NCBI GenBank assembly: GCA_002325825.1
Contig: DCSW01000015.1
Span: forward strand, 1-24,266
Length of the DNA: 24,266 nt
Source of the DNA: Collimonas sp. UBA1456
GTDB taxonomy: Bacteria > Pseudomonadota > Gammaproteobacteria > Burkholderiales > Burkholderiaceae_D
Direction of reading: 5' to 3'
Below, in pieces: positions 1-7,609 of the stretch. How positions within the stretch are numbered: position 1 is the first letter of the stretch; every line of letters starts with the position of its first letter. Made by a program: the position numbers and the translations under genes. The notes beneath the pieces were generated by a model, which saw only the letters and a program-made list of their open reading frames with translations, did no database searches and was not told the origin of the DNA.

Positions 1-86
1 AGGCTGCAATTAGTCAACTTTCTCTTTCCTCGCTTCTTTAATGTTGTATTGAAAAGGTGTTGAAAAGATTTCAAGCAGGTTCTAAG
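1..86 (+). mobile_element. 3' end of an insertion sequence (IS5-like, tentative), left copy
   Basis: The window opens inside an element. Positions 1-63 read in frame as the last 20 codons of a protein that starts RLQLVNF and ends LKRC, with stop TGA at 61-63; about 23 bases of terminal sequence follow. The minus strand of the right edge (24163 down to 24091) carries the same sequence: the first 17 bases (AGGCTGCAATTAGTCAA) are identical and the rest aligns with indels through the terminal bases (left TTCAAGCAGGTTCTAAG, right TTCCAACAAGATCTAAT). The right copy extends upstream into a transposase-like C-terminus, which identifies this one. The element ends near base 86, where the two copies stop resembling each other. 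Only the 3' edge is visible, so the transposase itself cannot be judged here; family assignment is from memory and uncertain. Confidence 0.7.
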
Positions 87-90
87 AGGA

Positions 91-147
91 CGTGCAGTTT
101 GAGCAATGTGGATGAGCGTGAACACCGTTTCCCAAATGGAAACACAT
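91..147 (-). pseudogene. Possible 5' stub of ubiE cut off by the IS
   Basis: In related Burkholderiales, the gene after the DUF971 gene is usually ubiE (demethylmenaquinone/2-polyprenylphenol methyltransferase), whose protein starts with a Thr-His-Phe-Gly-aromatic-x-Thr-Val segment. Reading down from an ATG at 147-145, the DNA contains CATTTGGGAAACGGTG, which matches a CATTTTGGCTACGAAACGGTG-like start if a few bases were lost. After about 55 bases the insertion sequence begins. The match is short and could be chance; the position, 35 bases after the DUF971 stop, is the main support. If correct, the rest of ubiE is missing from this locus. Confidence 0.2.
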
Positions 148-182
148 AGAAAATGCCGATTAGCGAAAATAGATGCGCCGCC

Positions 183-614
183 TCAGGTACAACCGTGACT
201 GCCGGCGCTCTTGATGGTCATCAACAAATCGCGACCGGCTTCACGACCGTGACCAGCGGCATCCAGACGTTGCAGGTAATCCTCCCACATGGCGGCTCCG
301 TCGCGACCCAGAGTGTACAGATAGGCCCAGTTATAAATACCGCTGACGTGGCCATCGGAAAAAATCGGTTTGACCGCATAATTACCGACCGGCTCAAGTG
401 CGCTCATATCAACCTTACGCTTGCCGGTTTGCAACACTTCCTGGCCGGGGCCATGGCCTCTAACCTCAGCCGATAGCGAATAGACTCGCATCAACTCAAA
501 CGGCAGCATAAACACTGCCCCGTCATCGAACGCGACTTCCAGCTTACGCGATTGCTTATGTACTACGAGCGAGATCGGAACCGATTGTAGCACTGATTGT
601 TTGGAACTGGTCAT
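183..614 (-). CDS. DUF971 family protein
   Basis: A 143-residue protein of the DUF971 family, the fold also found as the N-terminal domain of gamma-butyrobetaine hydroxylase. Visible family features are the AFDDGAVFMLPFELMRVYS strand-rich core (about residues 28-46), GHGPGQEVLQTGKR (about 53-66), an EPVGNYAVKPIFSDGH segment and the GIYNWAYLYTLGRD motif before a C-terminal helix; it ends in HGCT. Length and boundaries are normal for the family. The function of the stand-alone bacterial protein is not established; a role linked to Fe-S or iron handling is often suggested. It lies 21 bases downstream of the broken HIT gene and in the same operon as the FAD/Fe-S oxidoreductase. It is intact although both neighbours on the same transcript (HIT and perhaps ubiE) are destroyed. 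Confidence 0.85.
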   Translation of the reverse strand: MTSSKQSVLQSVPISLVVHKQSRKLEVAFDDGAVFMLPFELMRVYSLSAEVRGHGPGQEVLQTGKRKVDMSALEPVGNYAVKPIFSDGHVSGIYNWAYLYTLGRDGAAMWEDYLQRLDAAGHGREAGRDLLMTIKSAGSHGCT

Positions 615-635
615 TAGGACTACCTGAATAGGACA

Positions 636-1064
636 TTAAAACTGCTCGGAGAGGGATGCACGATCAGCCAAGCAGAGCTTGGCGCTGCCTGAACGCGAAT
701 GACGAAGGCTACCGTTGCGCCTGGGACCAGATCGGGCTGGAGAAATGGACGTCGTCAGCATAACGCGGAGTCGCATATCAATGCAGGTATGGCGTCATTT
801 TGACGAGACTGGCAAGATTGATTTTTGTGCGGCCGCATGACGACACGCACGACCGATTCAACCTTGCACACGGCGACCATCAACGTGCTACGATCAGGCA
901 GCGGCAAGCCCGTCATTTCCTTGACGTGATCGTTCCAGATGACTCGGCAAAATCCCGGATACAACGGATCGTCGATCAATACCATGCGGTATTTCTAGGT
1001 ACGGTGGACGACCCTCGCCACCGGGGCCATGGCACAGCTCGCAATCAATCGAATTGTCCACCAT
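636..1064 (-). pseudogene. HIT-family nucleotide hydrolase, pseudogene
   Basis: The start codon (1064-1062) lies two bases after the stop of the FAD/Fe-S oxidoreductase and the stop (638-636) lies 21 bases before the DUF971 gene, giving the normal length of about 142 codons. Pieces in different frames rebuild a HIT protein: MVDNSIDCELCHGPGGE, then in another frame VVHRT-stop-KYRMVLIDDPLYPGFC and the following VIWNDHVKEMTGLPLPDRS, then after a further shift INLASLVKMTPYLH-stop, then PRYADDVHFSSPIWSQAQR, and finally ADRASLSEQF. The His-triad site, normally HLHWHVIPR, reads LH-TGA-YATPR, so the Trp codon became TGA and later triad residues are lost. At least three frameshifts and two or more stops make it clearly dead. 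HIT enzymes hydrolyse nucleotide phosphoramidates or dinucleotides; the exact substrate here is unknown. Confidence 0.9.
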
Positions 1065-1066
1065 GG

Positions 1067-4000
1067 TTACAGCAGAATCCGTTCAATGCCACCGTTGTTG
1101 GCCCGTGCCACGTAATCTGGCAACCAATTCTCACCCAGAATATTGCGCGCCATCTCGACCACGATGTAATCGGCGGTGGTACCGGAATCGTCGTTGTAGC
1201 GCGACAAACCCTGCAGGCAAGACGGACAGGAAGTTAGAATTTTGATTTCGCCGCCAAAGCCATCGGCGCGCAACTTATCCGCGCCCTTGTTCATCTCTTC
1301 TTCCTTACGGAAACGTACCTGAGTCGAGACATCCGGCCGGCTCACACCAAAAGTACCGGACTCGCCGCAGCAACGTTCGTTCTTCTCGATCTTGACGCCA
1401 TTGTCGGTAGTAATCAATCCATTCACTGTCTTCATCGGATCTTGCAGTTTCATCGGGCTATGACAAGGGTCGTGGTACATGTAACGGGTGCCGCTGACGC
1501 CTTCCAGTTTCAGGTTTTTCTCCAGCAGATATTCGTGAATATCTATGATGCGGCAACTCGGAAATATCTTGTCGAACTGATAGCCCTGCAACTGATCATA
1601 GCAAGTACCACAGGAAACGATGACGGTCTTGATATCGAGGTAATTCAGCGTGTTCGCCATACGATGGAATAGCACACGGTTATCGGTGATAATTTTCTCG
1701 GCCTTGTCGAAATTGCCGGAACCGCGTTGCGGATAGCCGCAGCACAGGTAGCCAGGCGGCAGTACCGTTTGCACGCCGACTTCCCACAGCATGGCTTGCG
1801 TCGCCAATCCGACTTGCGAAAACAAACGTTCGGAACCGCAACCCGGGAAGTAAAACACTGCTTCGGTATCGATAGTGGTCTTCTTCGGATTGCGAATGAT
1901 CGGAACGACCTTGTCGTCTTCGATATCCAGCAAGGCACGCGCGGTCTTCTTCGGCATATTACCCGGCATCTTCTTGTTAATGAAGTGGATCACCTGCTCT
2001 TTGATTGGTGCTTTGCCGACTGTCGCCGGCGGTTTCTTGGTCTGTTTCTTGGCGAATTTCTTGAGGATATCGTTACCCAGGCGCTGCGCCTTGAAGCCCC
2101 AATCCATCATCACCTTGCGGGTCATATTGATGGTATCCGGATCGGTCGCATTCAGGAAGAACATGGCCGCGCTGGTGCCGACATTGAATGATTTCTTGCT
2201 CATCTTGCGCAGCAGATTGCGCATGTTCATTGACACATCGCCGAAATCGATATCGACCGGGCATGGCGTCACGCACTTGTGGCAAACTGTACAGTGGTCT
2301 GCCACATCTTCGAATTCTTCCCAATGCTTGATCGAGATACCGCGCCGGGTCTGCTCTTCATACAGGAAGGCCTCGACCAGCAGCGAGGTGGCAAGAATCT
2401 TATTGCGCGGCGAGTATAGCAGGTTGGCGCGAGGCACGTGGGTAGCGCACACCGGCTTGCATTTGCCGCAACGCAGACAATCCTTGACGCTGTTGGCGAT
2501 GGCGCCGATATCACTCTGCTGCATGATCAGCGATTCGTGCCCCATCAGGCCGAACGAAGGCGTATAGGCATTGCTCAAGTCGGCTTCGAAACCCGGCAAA
2601 TTTAGTAGCTTGCCCTTGTTAAAGTGTCCCTCAGGATCGACACGCAACTTATAGCTGCGGAAATCCTTGATTTCGTCTTCTGTCAAAAATTTCAGCTTGG
2701 TGATGCCGATGCCGTGCTCGCCGGAAATCACGCCGTCGAGCGAACGCGCCAACGCCATGATGCGGGCCACCGCGGCGTGCGCATCCTGCAGCATTTCATA
2801 GTGATCTGAATTGACTGGCAAATTGGTATGGACATTGCCGTCGCCGGCATGCATGTGCAAAGCGACGAACACACGGCCGCGCAGTACACGCTTGTGAATC
2901 GCGCTGCACTCGTCGAGGATCAGCTTGAACAAAGCGCCGTTGAAAATCTGGCGCAGCAATGCCCGCACTTCCTGCTTCCAGGAGACGCGGATGGTGCGGT
3001 CCTGCAAGACGTCAAACACCGTCACATCGGGTTGCTCCGACAGGCGCTGGTCGAACACTAGATCAAGTTTTTCAAGACCAAGTGCCGACAACTGCGGCTT
3101 GGCGTCACGCAACGGCATGTCCAGATGCGCCAGCAAATAAGTCCAGCGTGCCTGAACCTTGTCGAGCAGTTGCCCGGCCTGGTGCACGCGGTCTTCCAGA
3201 ACTTCGGCGGCAGGAATATCGTCGCCGTCGGCTTCGTCCCCCTTGCCCAGCGTCAGATTGCCCTTGAACAGGAATGCACGCAGTTGGTCCAGCAACTGCA
3301 ACTTGTTTTTGGCCGACAGTTCGATATTGATGCGCTCAATGCCATCGGTGTATTCTCCCATGCGATTCAACGGAATTACCACGTCTTCGTTGATCTTGAA
3401 AGCGTTGGTGTGCTTGGCGATGGCGGCAGTACGGGCGCGATCCAACCAGAACTTCTTGCGCGCTTCCGGGCTGACTGCGACGAAACCTTCGCCGACGCGG
3501 TTGTTCGCTATGCGTACTACTTCCGAGGCAGCATGCGCTACCGTACTTTCATCGTCGCCGACGATATCGCCGAACAGCACCATCTTCGGCAGCACGCCGC
3601 GCTTCGATCTGGTGGTGTAGCCGACCGCGCGCAGGTAGCGCTCATCTAGATGTTCCAGGCCGGCCAGAATCGCTCCACCCTTTTTGGTGTCGGCATCGAG
3701 AAAATCCTTGATCTCGACGATTGACGGAATTGCTTCGCGCGCTTGACCGAAGAACTCCAGACAGACGGTGCGCGTGTACTTCGGCATCTTGTGCAGAATC
3801 CAACGGCCCGAGGTGATCAAACCGTCGCAGCCTTCTTTTTGAATTCCCGGTAAACCCGCCAGAAATTTGTCGGTAACATCCTTGCCCAAGCCTTCCTTAC
3901 GGAACACGCGACCGACGATTTCCAGGATTTCGGTCTTGAACGGTTTTTCGCTTGGCCGGCCTTTTTCAGCCGGATGACGCCACTCCAATTGAAAGCGCGC

Positions 4001-5083
4001 CAGCGGCGTATCGTGGACCTTGCCGAGGTTGTGATCGAGGCGGGTGACATCGAGCCAGTCGCCGTTCGGGTCAACCATGCGCCAGCTCGCCAGGTTATCC
4101 AGAGCGGTGCCCCACAGCACGGCTTTCTTGCCACCGGCGTTCATGGCGATATTTCCACCAACGCAGGACGCTCCGGCCGAAGTCGGATCGACCGCAAATA
4201 CGAAGCCGGCCTCTTCGGCAGCATCGGAAACGCGCTTGGTGACTACGCCAGCGCCAGAATAAATCGTTGCATATTCTTTATCCAGACCCTTTAGCACAGC
4301 CATTTCAACCGCACCCAAGTGCTCCAGTTTCTCGGTGTTGATCACGGCCGACAACGGCGTCAGTGGAATCGCGCCGCCGGTATAGCCGGTGCCACCGCCG
4401 CGCGGGATGATAGTCAGGCCGAGTGCGATACAGCCCTTGACCAGGCCGGCCATTTCATCTTCGCTATCCGGGGTCAGCACCACGAACGGATATTCCACGC
4501 GCCAGTCAGTGGCATCGGTCACATGCGAGACGCGCGACAGGCTGTCGAACTTGATATTATCCTTGGCGGTGTAGCGGCCGAGAATCTTGTTGGCGCGCTT
4601 GCGCAGGCCGTAGGTGTGGCGGAATTCATCAGAGAAAACGGCAATCGCCTGGCGGGCCGCAGCCAACAATTTTTCGACATTCTCGCTGCGCTTCTCGGAT
4701 TCTTCATCGCTGACAGAATCGTCGCCATCGGCATGATCGGTGACGATGCGGCGCTTGTCGACTTCGCTGAGACGATGATGTAACGCATCGATCAATGCTT
4801 GGCGGCGCTTCGGATTATCCAGCATATCGTCTTGCAAATACGGATTGCGGCGCACAACCCAGATATCGCCCAGCACCTCGTACAGCATGCGAGCGGAGCG
4901 GCCGGTCTGGCGCTTGCCGCGTAGTTCGTCCAGCAGGTACCACGACTCTTCACCGAGCAGGCGGATCACGATCTCACGATCGGAGAACGAGGTATAGTTG
5001 TAGGGAATTTCGCGTAAACGCGTAGGAGTGGCGCCGTGCGGCGCTTCTGATAATAATGCCTGGCTTTTTACGGGAACGTTCAT
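1067..5083 (-). CDS. FAD/FMN-binding and Fe-S oxidoreductase (DUF3683 / D-lactate dehydrogenase-like)
   Basis: A 1338-residue multidomain protein of a type typical of Burkholderiales. In order: an N-terminal DUF3683-type region (about 1-180); an FAD-binding PCMH domain with the PRGGGTGYTGG loop near residues 227-237; an FAD-oxidase C-terminal domain with GEHGIGITK from residue 788; two 4Fe-4S motifs, CLRCGKCKPVC from residue 869 and CTVCHKCVTPCP from residue 931; and two CCG (heterodisulfide reductase-like) units from about 1080 to 1290 with PGCGSE, CCGYPQRG, CGTCYDQ, DPCHSP, CCGESG and SCPSC. The build resembles YdiJ, glycolate oxidase (GlcD-GlcF) and D-2-hydroxyglutarate dehydrogenases, so it probably oxidises a D-2-hydroxyacid and passes electrons through the clusters to the respiratory chain; the substrate is not known. 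All visible cofactor motifs are intact. It heads the operon with the HIT and DUF971 genes, and a 14-bp palindrome lies upstream. Confidence 0.9.
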   Translation of the reverse strand: MNVPVKSQALLSEAPHGATPTRLREIPYNYTSFSDREIVIRLLGEESWYLLDELRGKRQTGRSARMLYEVLGDIWVVRRNPYLQDDMLDNPKRRQALIDALHHRLSEVDKRRIVTDHADGDDSVSDEESEKRSENVEKLLAAARQAIAVFSDEFRHTYGLRKRANKILGRYTAKDNIKFDSLSRVSHVTDATDWRVEYPFVVLTPDSEDEMAGLVKGCIALGLTIIPRGGGTGYTGGAIPLTPLSAVINTEKLEHLGAVEMAVLKGLDKEYATIYSGAGVVTKRVSDAAEEAGFVFAVDPTSAGASCVGGNIAMNAGGKKAVLWGTALDNLASWRMVDPNGDWLDVTRLDHNLGKVHDTPLARFQLEWRHPAEKGRPSEKPFKTEILEIVGRVFRKEGLGKDVTDKFLAGLPGIQKEGCDGLITSGRWILHKMPKYTRTVCLEFFGQAREAIPSIVEIKDFLDADTKKGGAILAGLEHLDERYLRAVGYTTRSKRGVLPKMVLFGDIVGDDESTVAHAASEVVRIANNRVGEGFVAVSPEARKKFWLDRARTAAIAKHTNAFKINEDVVIPLNRMGEYTDGIERINIELSAKNKLQLLDQLRAFLFKGNLTLGKGDEADGDDIPAAEVLEDRVHQAGQLLDKVQARWTYLLAHLDMPLRDAKPQLSALGLEKLDLVFDQRLSEQPDVTVFDVLQDRTIRVSWKQEVRALLRQIFNGALFKLILDECSAIHKRVLRGRVFVALHMHAGDGNVHTNLPVNSDHYEMLQDAHAAVARIMALARSLDGVISGEHGIGITKLKFLTEDEIKDFRSYKLRVDPEGHFNKGKLLNLPGFEADLSNAYTPSFGLMGHESLIMQQSDIGAIANSVKDCLRCGKCKPVCATHVPRANLLYSPRNKILATSLLVEAFLYEEQTRRGISIKHWEEFEDVADHCTVCHKCVTPCPVDIDFGDVSMNMRNLLRKMSKKSFNVGTSAAMFFLNATDPDTINMTRKVMMDWGFKAQRLGNDILKKFAKKQTKKPPATVGKAPIKEQVIHFINKKMPGNMPKKTARALLDIEDDKVVPIIRNPKKTTIDTEAVFYFPGCGSERLFSQVGLATQAMLWEVGVQTVLPPGYLCCGYPQRGSGNFDKAEKIITDNRVLFHRMANTLNYLDIKTVIVSCGTCYDQLQGYQFDKIFPSCRIIDIHEYLLEKNLKLEGVSGTRYMYHDPCHSPMKLQDPMKTVNGLITTDNGVKIEKNERCCGESGTFGVSRPDVSTQVRFRKEEEMNKGADKLRADGFGGEIKILTSCPSCLQGLSRYNDDSGTTADYIVVEMARNILGENWLPDYVARANNGGIERILL

Positions 5084-5177
5084 TAATCTAATGGAGTGAT
5101 GACTGCTTGGCTGCTGCGTGGCTTACTACCGCTGAACTAGTATTCTAGCTTATCAAGTCATTTCACGATGGCGAGAT

Positions 5178-5191
5178 GCACAAATTTGTGC
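5178..5191. promoter_or_regulatory. 14-bp perfect palindrome, candidate operator
   Basis: GCACAAATTTGTGC is a perfect dyad, centred about 100 bases upstream of the oxidoreductase start (5083, minus strand) and about 80 bases upstream of the small plus-strand ORF at 5263. Its size and symmetry suit a dimeric transcription factor site of the GntR/LldR or similar type. The position between divergent transcription units is suggestive; no regulator gene is present in the window. Confidence 0.4.
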
Positions 5192-5262
5192 GATGCAAGA
5201 CCCAGAGCACGGGAGATAGTTAAACCCAATATGATTTATTAAAAAATAACCAAGGAACCAAC

Positions 5263-5340
5263 ATGTTCAGTCAAATCATTGCAGAAATCGTTGAAAACAT
5301 CACTGTCACGCTGACCGATCACGGTCAGCGCAAAGACTGA
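5263..5340 (+). CDS. Possible 25-residue ORF, unknown
   Basis: An ATG preceded by AAGGA (spacing 7) opens a 25-codon frame beginning MFSQIIAEIVENI and ending in a charged HGQRKD tail with stop TGA. I recognise no family. Its second half overlaps a perfect 9-bp stem, CGCTGACCG/CGGTCAGCG with a 4-base loop (5309-5330). It could be a small leader peptide, the surviving start of a lost gene, or chance. There is no poly-T after the hairpin, so it is not a normal intrinsic terminator. Confidence 0.25.
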   Translation: MFSQIIAEIVENITVTLTDHGQRKD

Positions 5341-5485
5341 TTCAGACCACCTCCAGAAGCCAAGTCATGATGCACGTATCGCTATCGACCAGAAATCCGT
5401 ACTTCGGCATGTTGCACCTGCTGCGTAATTGATCCTGGCCGCTGTGCATGCTGCTAAACACGCTCGCCATGCTGCGCCCGGTCTG

Positions 5486-5517
5486 ACGATCGAGTCAGGT
5501 CCATTTGACTCGATCGT
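5486..5517. terminator. 12-bp-stem hairpin, possible bidirectional terminator
   Basis: ACGATCGAGTCA and TGACTCGATCGT form a perfect 12-bp stem around an 8-base loop, 4 bases past the ancestral stop of the yqaA pseudogene (5522) and downstream of the small plus-strand ORFs. This is the usual place for a terminator between convergent units. Neither side has a clear run of T, so termination efficiency is uncertain. Confidence 0.4.
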
Positions 5518-5521
5518 AGTC

Positions 5522-6016
5522 TCACGCCAGCCAGCCGGCTACCTGCTGCCAAGAACCATTGAGCACATTCAACAGCCGCCAAACTGCCAATATGTAGTGT
5601 AGAAATTTACCGATCGCCATATTCATCATGACAGACGACCAGAATGGCAGTTTGAGCCAACAAGCCAAGGTGCAGATCAGATCGCCGATGCCCGGCAGCT
5701 CGCCAAGTAGTATGGTCTTCGCGCCGTAACGTTGCAGTCAACCGAACCAGCGGCTATCACGTTCGCGCGCAAAGGCTTGCTTTGCGCCGTAACCCACCCA
5801 ATAATCGACTACGCCACCCAGCGTATTGCCCAGCATTGCCACGCATATCAACAGCCAGAACAGTGCGCCGCTGGCCTTGACGACGGCAAACACTGCCGGC
5901 TCGGAACCCATCGGCAGCATTGTGTCCACGACAAAGCTGATAAAAAAGACCGAAGTCAGGCCAACCGTTGGCACGGCGAGCGTCTTGAGTAACCATAAAA
6001 TAGCGGATTCGACCAT
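5522..6016 (-). pseudogene. yqaA: YqaA-family (DedA-like) membrane protein, single nonsense codon
   Basis: The frame from 6016 to 5522 encodes 164 residues if one TGA (plus-strand TCA, 5738-5740) is read through. The first 92 residues carry the YqaA features: SFVVDTMLPMGSEPAVFAVV, a hydrophobic LFWLLICVAMLGNTLGG segment, and VDYWVGYGAK. After the stop the same frame continues with LQRYGAKTILLGELPGIGDL and a membrane segment ending VAGWLA. The family has a Trp where the TGA stands (RWFxWL), so a TGG-to-TGA change explains it. Apart from this the gene is complete, so the loss looks recent. YqaA proteins are inner-membrane proteins of the SNARE-associated/DedA type; their transported substrate is unknown. 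A truncated 92-residue product lacks the second half and is unlikely to work. Confidence 0.88.
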
Positions 6017-6135
6017 CTACAAGAACAAGAAGTAGTTTGAAACGATGGCAGAAACAGTGCTGACAGCAAATACCAAAAAGCAACATTAAAATGTGGCCGA
6101 GAAAAGCAGGTGGCGGTTAAAAAGGTGTCCTTTAT

Positions 6136-6223
6136 AAGGATCTAATAATCAGCTGCTTGTTATAGCCTGATCCTTTTGCCGAACAGTTCGTCGGCTTGTT
6201 TGGCGTGGCGTTCGACACGCCAA
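6136..6223 (+). promoter_or_regulatory. Leader hairpins upstream of the ilvA remnant
   Basis: Two inverted repeats precede the ilvA start. AAGGATC (6136-6142) pairs with GATCCTT (6169-6175), which is followed by two more T; TTGGCGTG (6200-6207) pairs with CACGCCAA (6216-6223), 12 bases before the ATG. They could be a terminator and a translation-affecting hairpin, or an attenuation-like leader for ilvA. No leader peptide rich in branched-chain residues is visible. Confidence 0.25.
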
Positions 6224-6235
6224 TTTGACACCAAC

Positions 6236-7506
6236 ATGACCAAAGACTATTTGCAAAAAATTCTCACTGCCCGCGTATACGATGTCACGGTCGAGTCTCC
6301 GCTTGAACTGACACCAACGCTATCGCAGCGTATTGAAAACCAAATTTATTTCAAGCGCGAGGGTGTTCAAAACGTGTTCAGCCCCGAATTGCGCGGCACC
6401 TACAACAAGATGGCCAGTCTGAGGCTAACGCAGCTTAAGCGCGGCGTGATCTGCGCTTCCGCCGGCAACCATGCACAAGGCCTGGCACTATCCGCGGCCA
6501 AACTAAGTTGCCACGCGGTGATTGTGATGCCGACTACCACGCCGCAGGAGAAGGTCGATGCCGTGCGTGCCCGTGGTGGCGAAGTGGGAGTGGTGCTGTT
6601 CGGCGATTTCTATACCGATGCCTATAACCCCGCGCTGACGCTGGAAAAAATTGAAGCTGACATTCGTGCATCCGTTCGACGATCCGCACGTGACCGCCAG
6701 TCAGGGCACCATCGGCATGGAAATCCTGCGCCAGTACGGCCGGACCCGATCCATGAGATTCTCGTGCCGATCGGCGGTGACGGCCTAATCGCCGGCGACG
6801 CCGCCTATGTCAAGGTCGTGCGCCAGGAGATTAAGATCATCGATGTCCAGACCACTAATTCCAACGTCATGGCGAGCAGCCTAGCAACCGACTGCCGCGT
6901 CACGCTGCCGGATGTCGGTCTGTTCACCGACGGCACCGCGGTCAAACTGGTGAGTGAAGAATCCTTCCACCTGGCGCGCCTGTATGTTGATGAAGTGATT
7001 CTGGTCGACACCAATGCCGTCTGCATCGCCATCAGGGATGTATTTCAAGACACACGCAGCATCCTGGAGCCATCCGACGCACTCGCGGTAGCCGGCGCCA
7101 AGGCCTACGTCGAACACGCCAAAGGCACGCGCAAGGCAATCAAAAATCAAACGCTGGTCACCACCGCCTGCGCTTCGTTGCAGGAATGGCCGATATCGGC
7201 CAATTATTCGAAGCCATATTCGTCTTCACCATGGCACGCTCGACCTGGCGCACGACGAACTACTGTATCGCTTCGGGTTCCCGGAGCGTCCGGGCGCGCT
7301 GATGCGCTGCCTCAATTCGATGGCGCTGAACTGGAAATATCAGCTTGTTCCATTATCGCAGCCAGGGTTGCGATGTCGGCCGCATCCTGGTCAGTCCGCA
7401 AGTACCGAAAAAGGAAATGAAAGTATTCCACAGCTTTTCTGGCAGCCTTGGCTACCGCTATTGGAGCGAGAGCGAGAATCCGCTCTACAAACTGTTTCTC
7501 GGCTGA
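6236..7506 (+). pseudogene. ilvA: Biosynthetic threonine deaminase, pseudogene
   Basis: IlvA converts threonine to 2-oxobutanoate, the first step of isoleucine synthesis, using PLP. The start frame (MTKDYLQKILTARVYDV) runs through ASAGNHAQGLALSAAKL and PTTTPQEKVDAVRARGGEV. A shift near 6660 moves the conserved FDDPHVTASQGTIGMEILRQ into another frame; it returns near 6740 for PIGGDGLIAG and DVFQDTRSILEP. After RLRFVA (other frame, near 7180) about 250 bases of the regulatory domain are missing, then DELLYRFGFPERPGALMR resumes and a further shift precedes FHYRSQG and the terminal YKLFLG with stop TGA (7504-7506). The PLP lysine motif, normally SFKLRGAYNKM, reads SPELRGTYNKM: the catalytic Lys is Glu at codon 51. 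The Gly-rich PLP loop is also changed (GGDG). The gene is certainly non-functional. Confidence 0.93.
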
Positions 7507-7609
7507 ACGAGTCAGCGCAAGCGCGTCGACATCAGCGACATCTGGTGGCAAATAGCAGGCCGGCGATGCTTCTCTGGCAAAATGTCAATTTTATGCAGAA
7601 TCCAAAGCC

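Larger units (their letters stand above)
5084..5521. other. 438-base stretch with no recognised gene
   Basis: Between the start of the oxidoreductase gene and the end of the yqaA pseudogene no recognisable protein family is seen in any frame. It holds a 14-bp palindrome (5178-5191), a possible 25-codon ORF with an internal hairpin (5263-5340), a further 21-codon ORF at 5367-5432 ending in HLLRN, and a 12-bp-stem hairpin (5486-5517). The minus-strand promoter of the oxidoreductase gene should lie within the first 150 bases, but I see no convincing -35/-10 pair. Confidence 0.6.

Noticed and set aside
3125..3649. Open frame opposite the FAD/Fe-S oxidoreductase
   Set aside because: It is an antisense shadow of a conserved protein, as are the other plus-strand frames in 1067-5083; none shows a family or ribosome binding site.
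6176..7420. A 414-residue open frame over ilvA taken as a functional gene
   Set aside because: Conserved IlvA segments are spread over different frames, about 250 bases are missing, and the catalytic lysine is replaced; the open frame is an accident.
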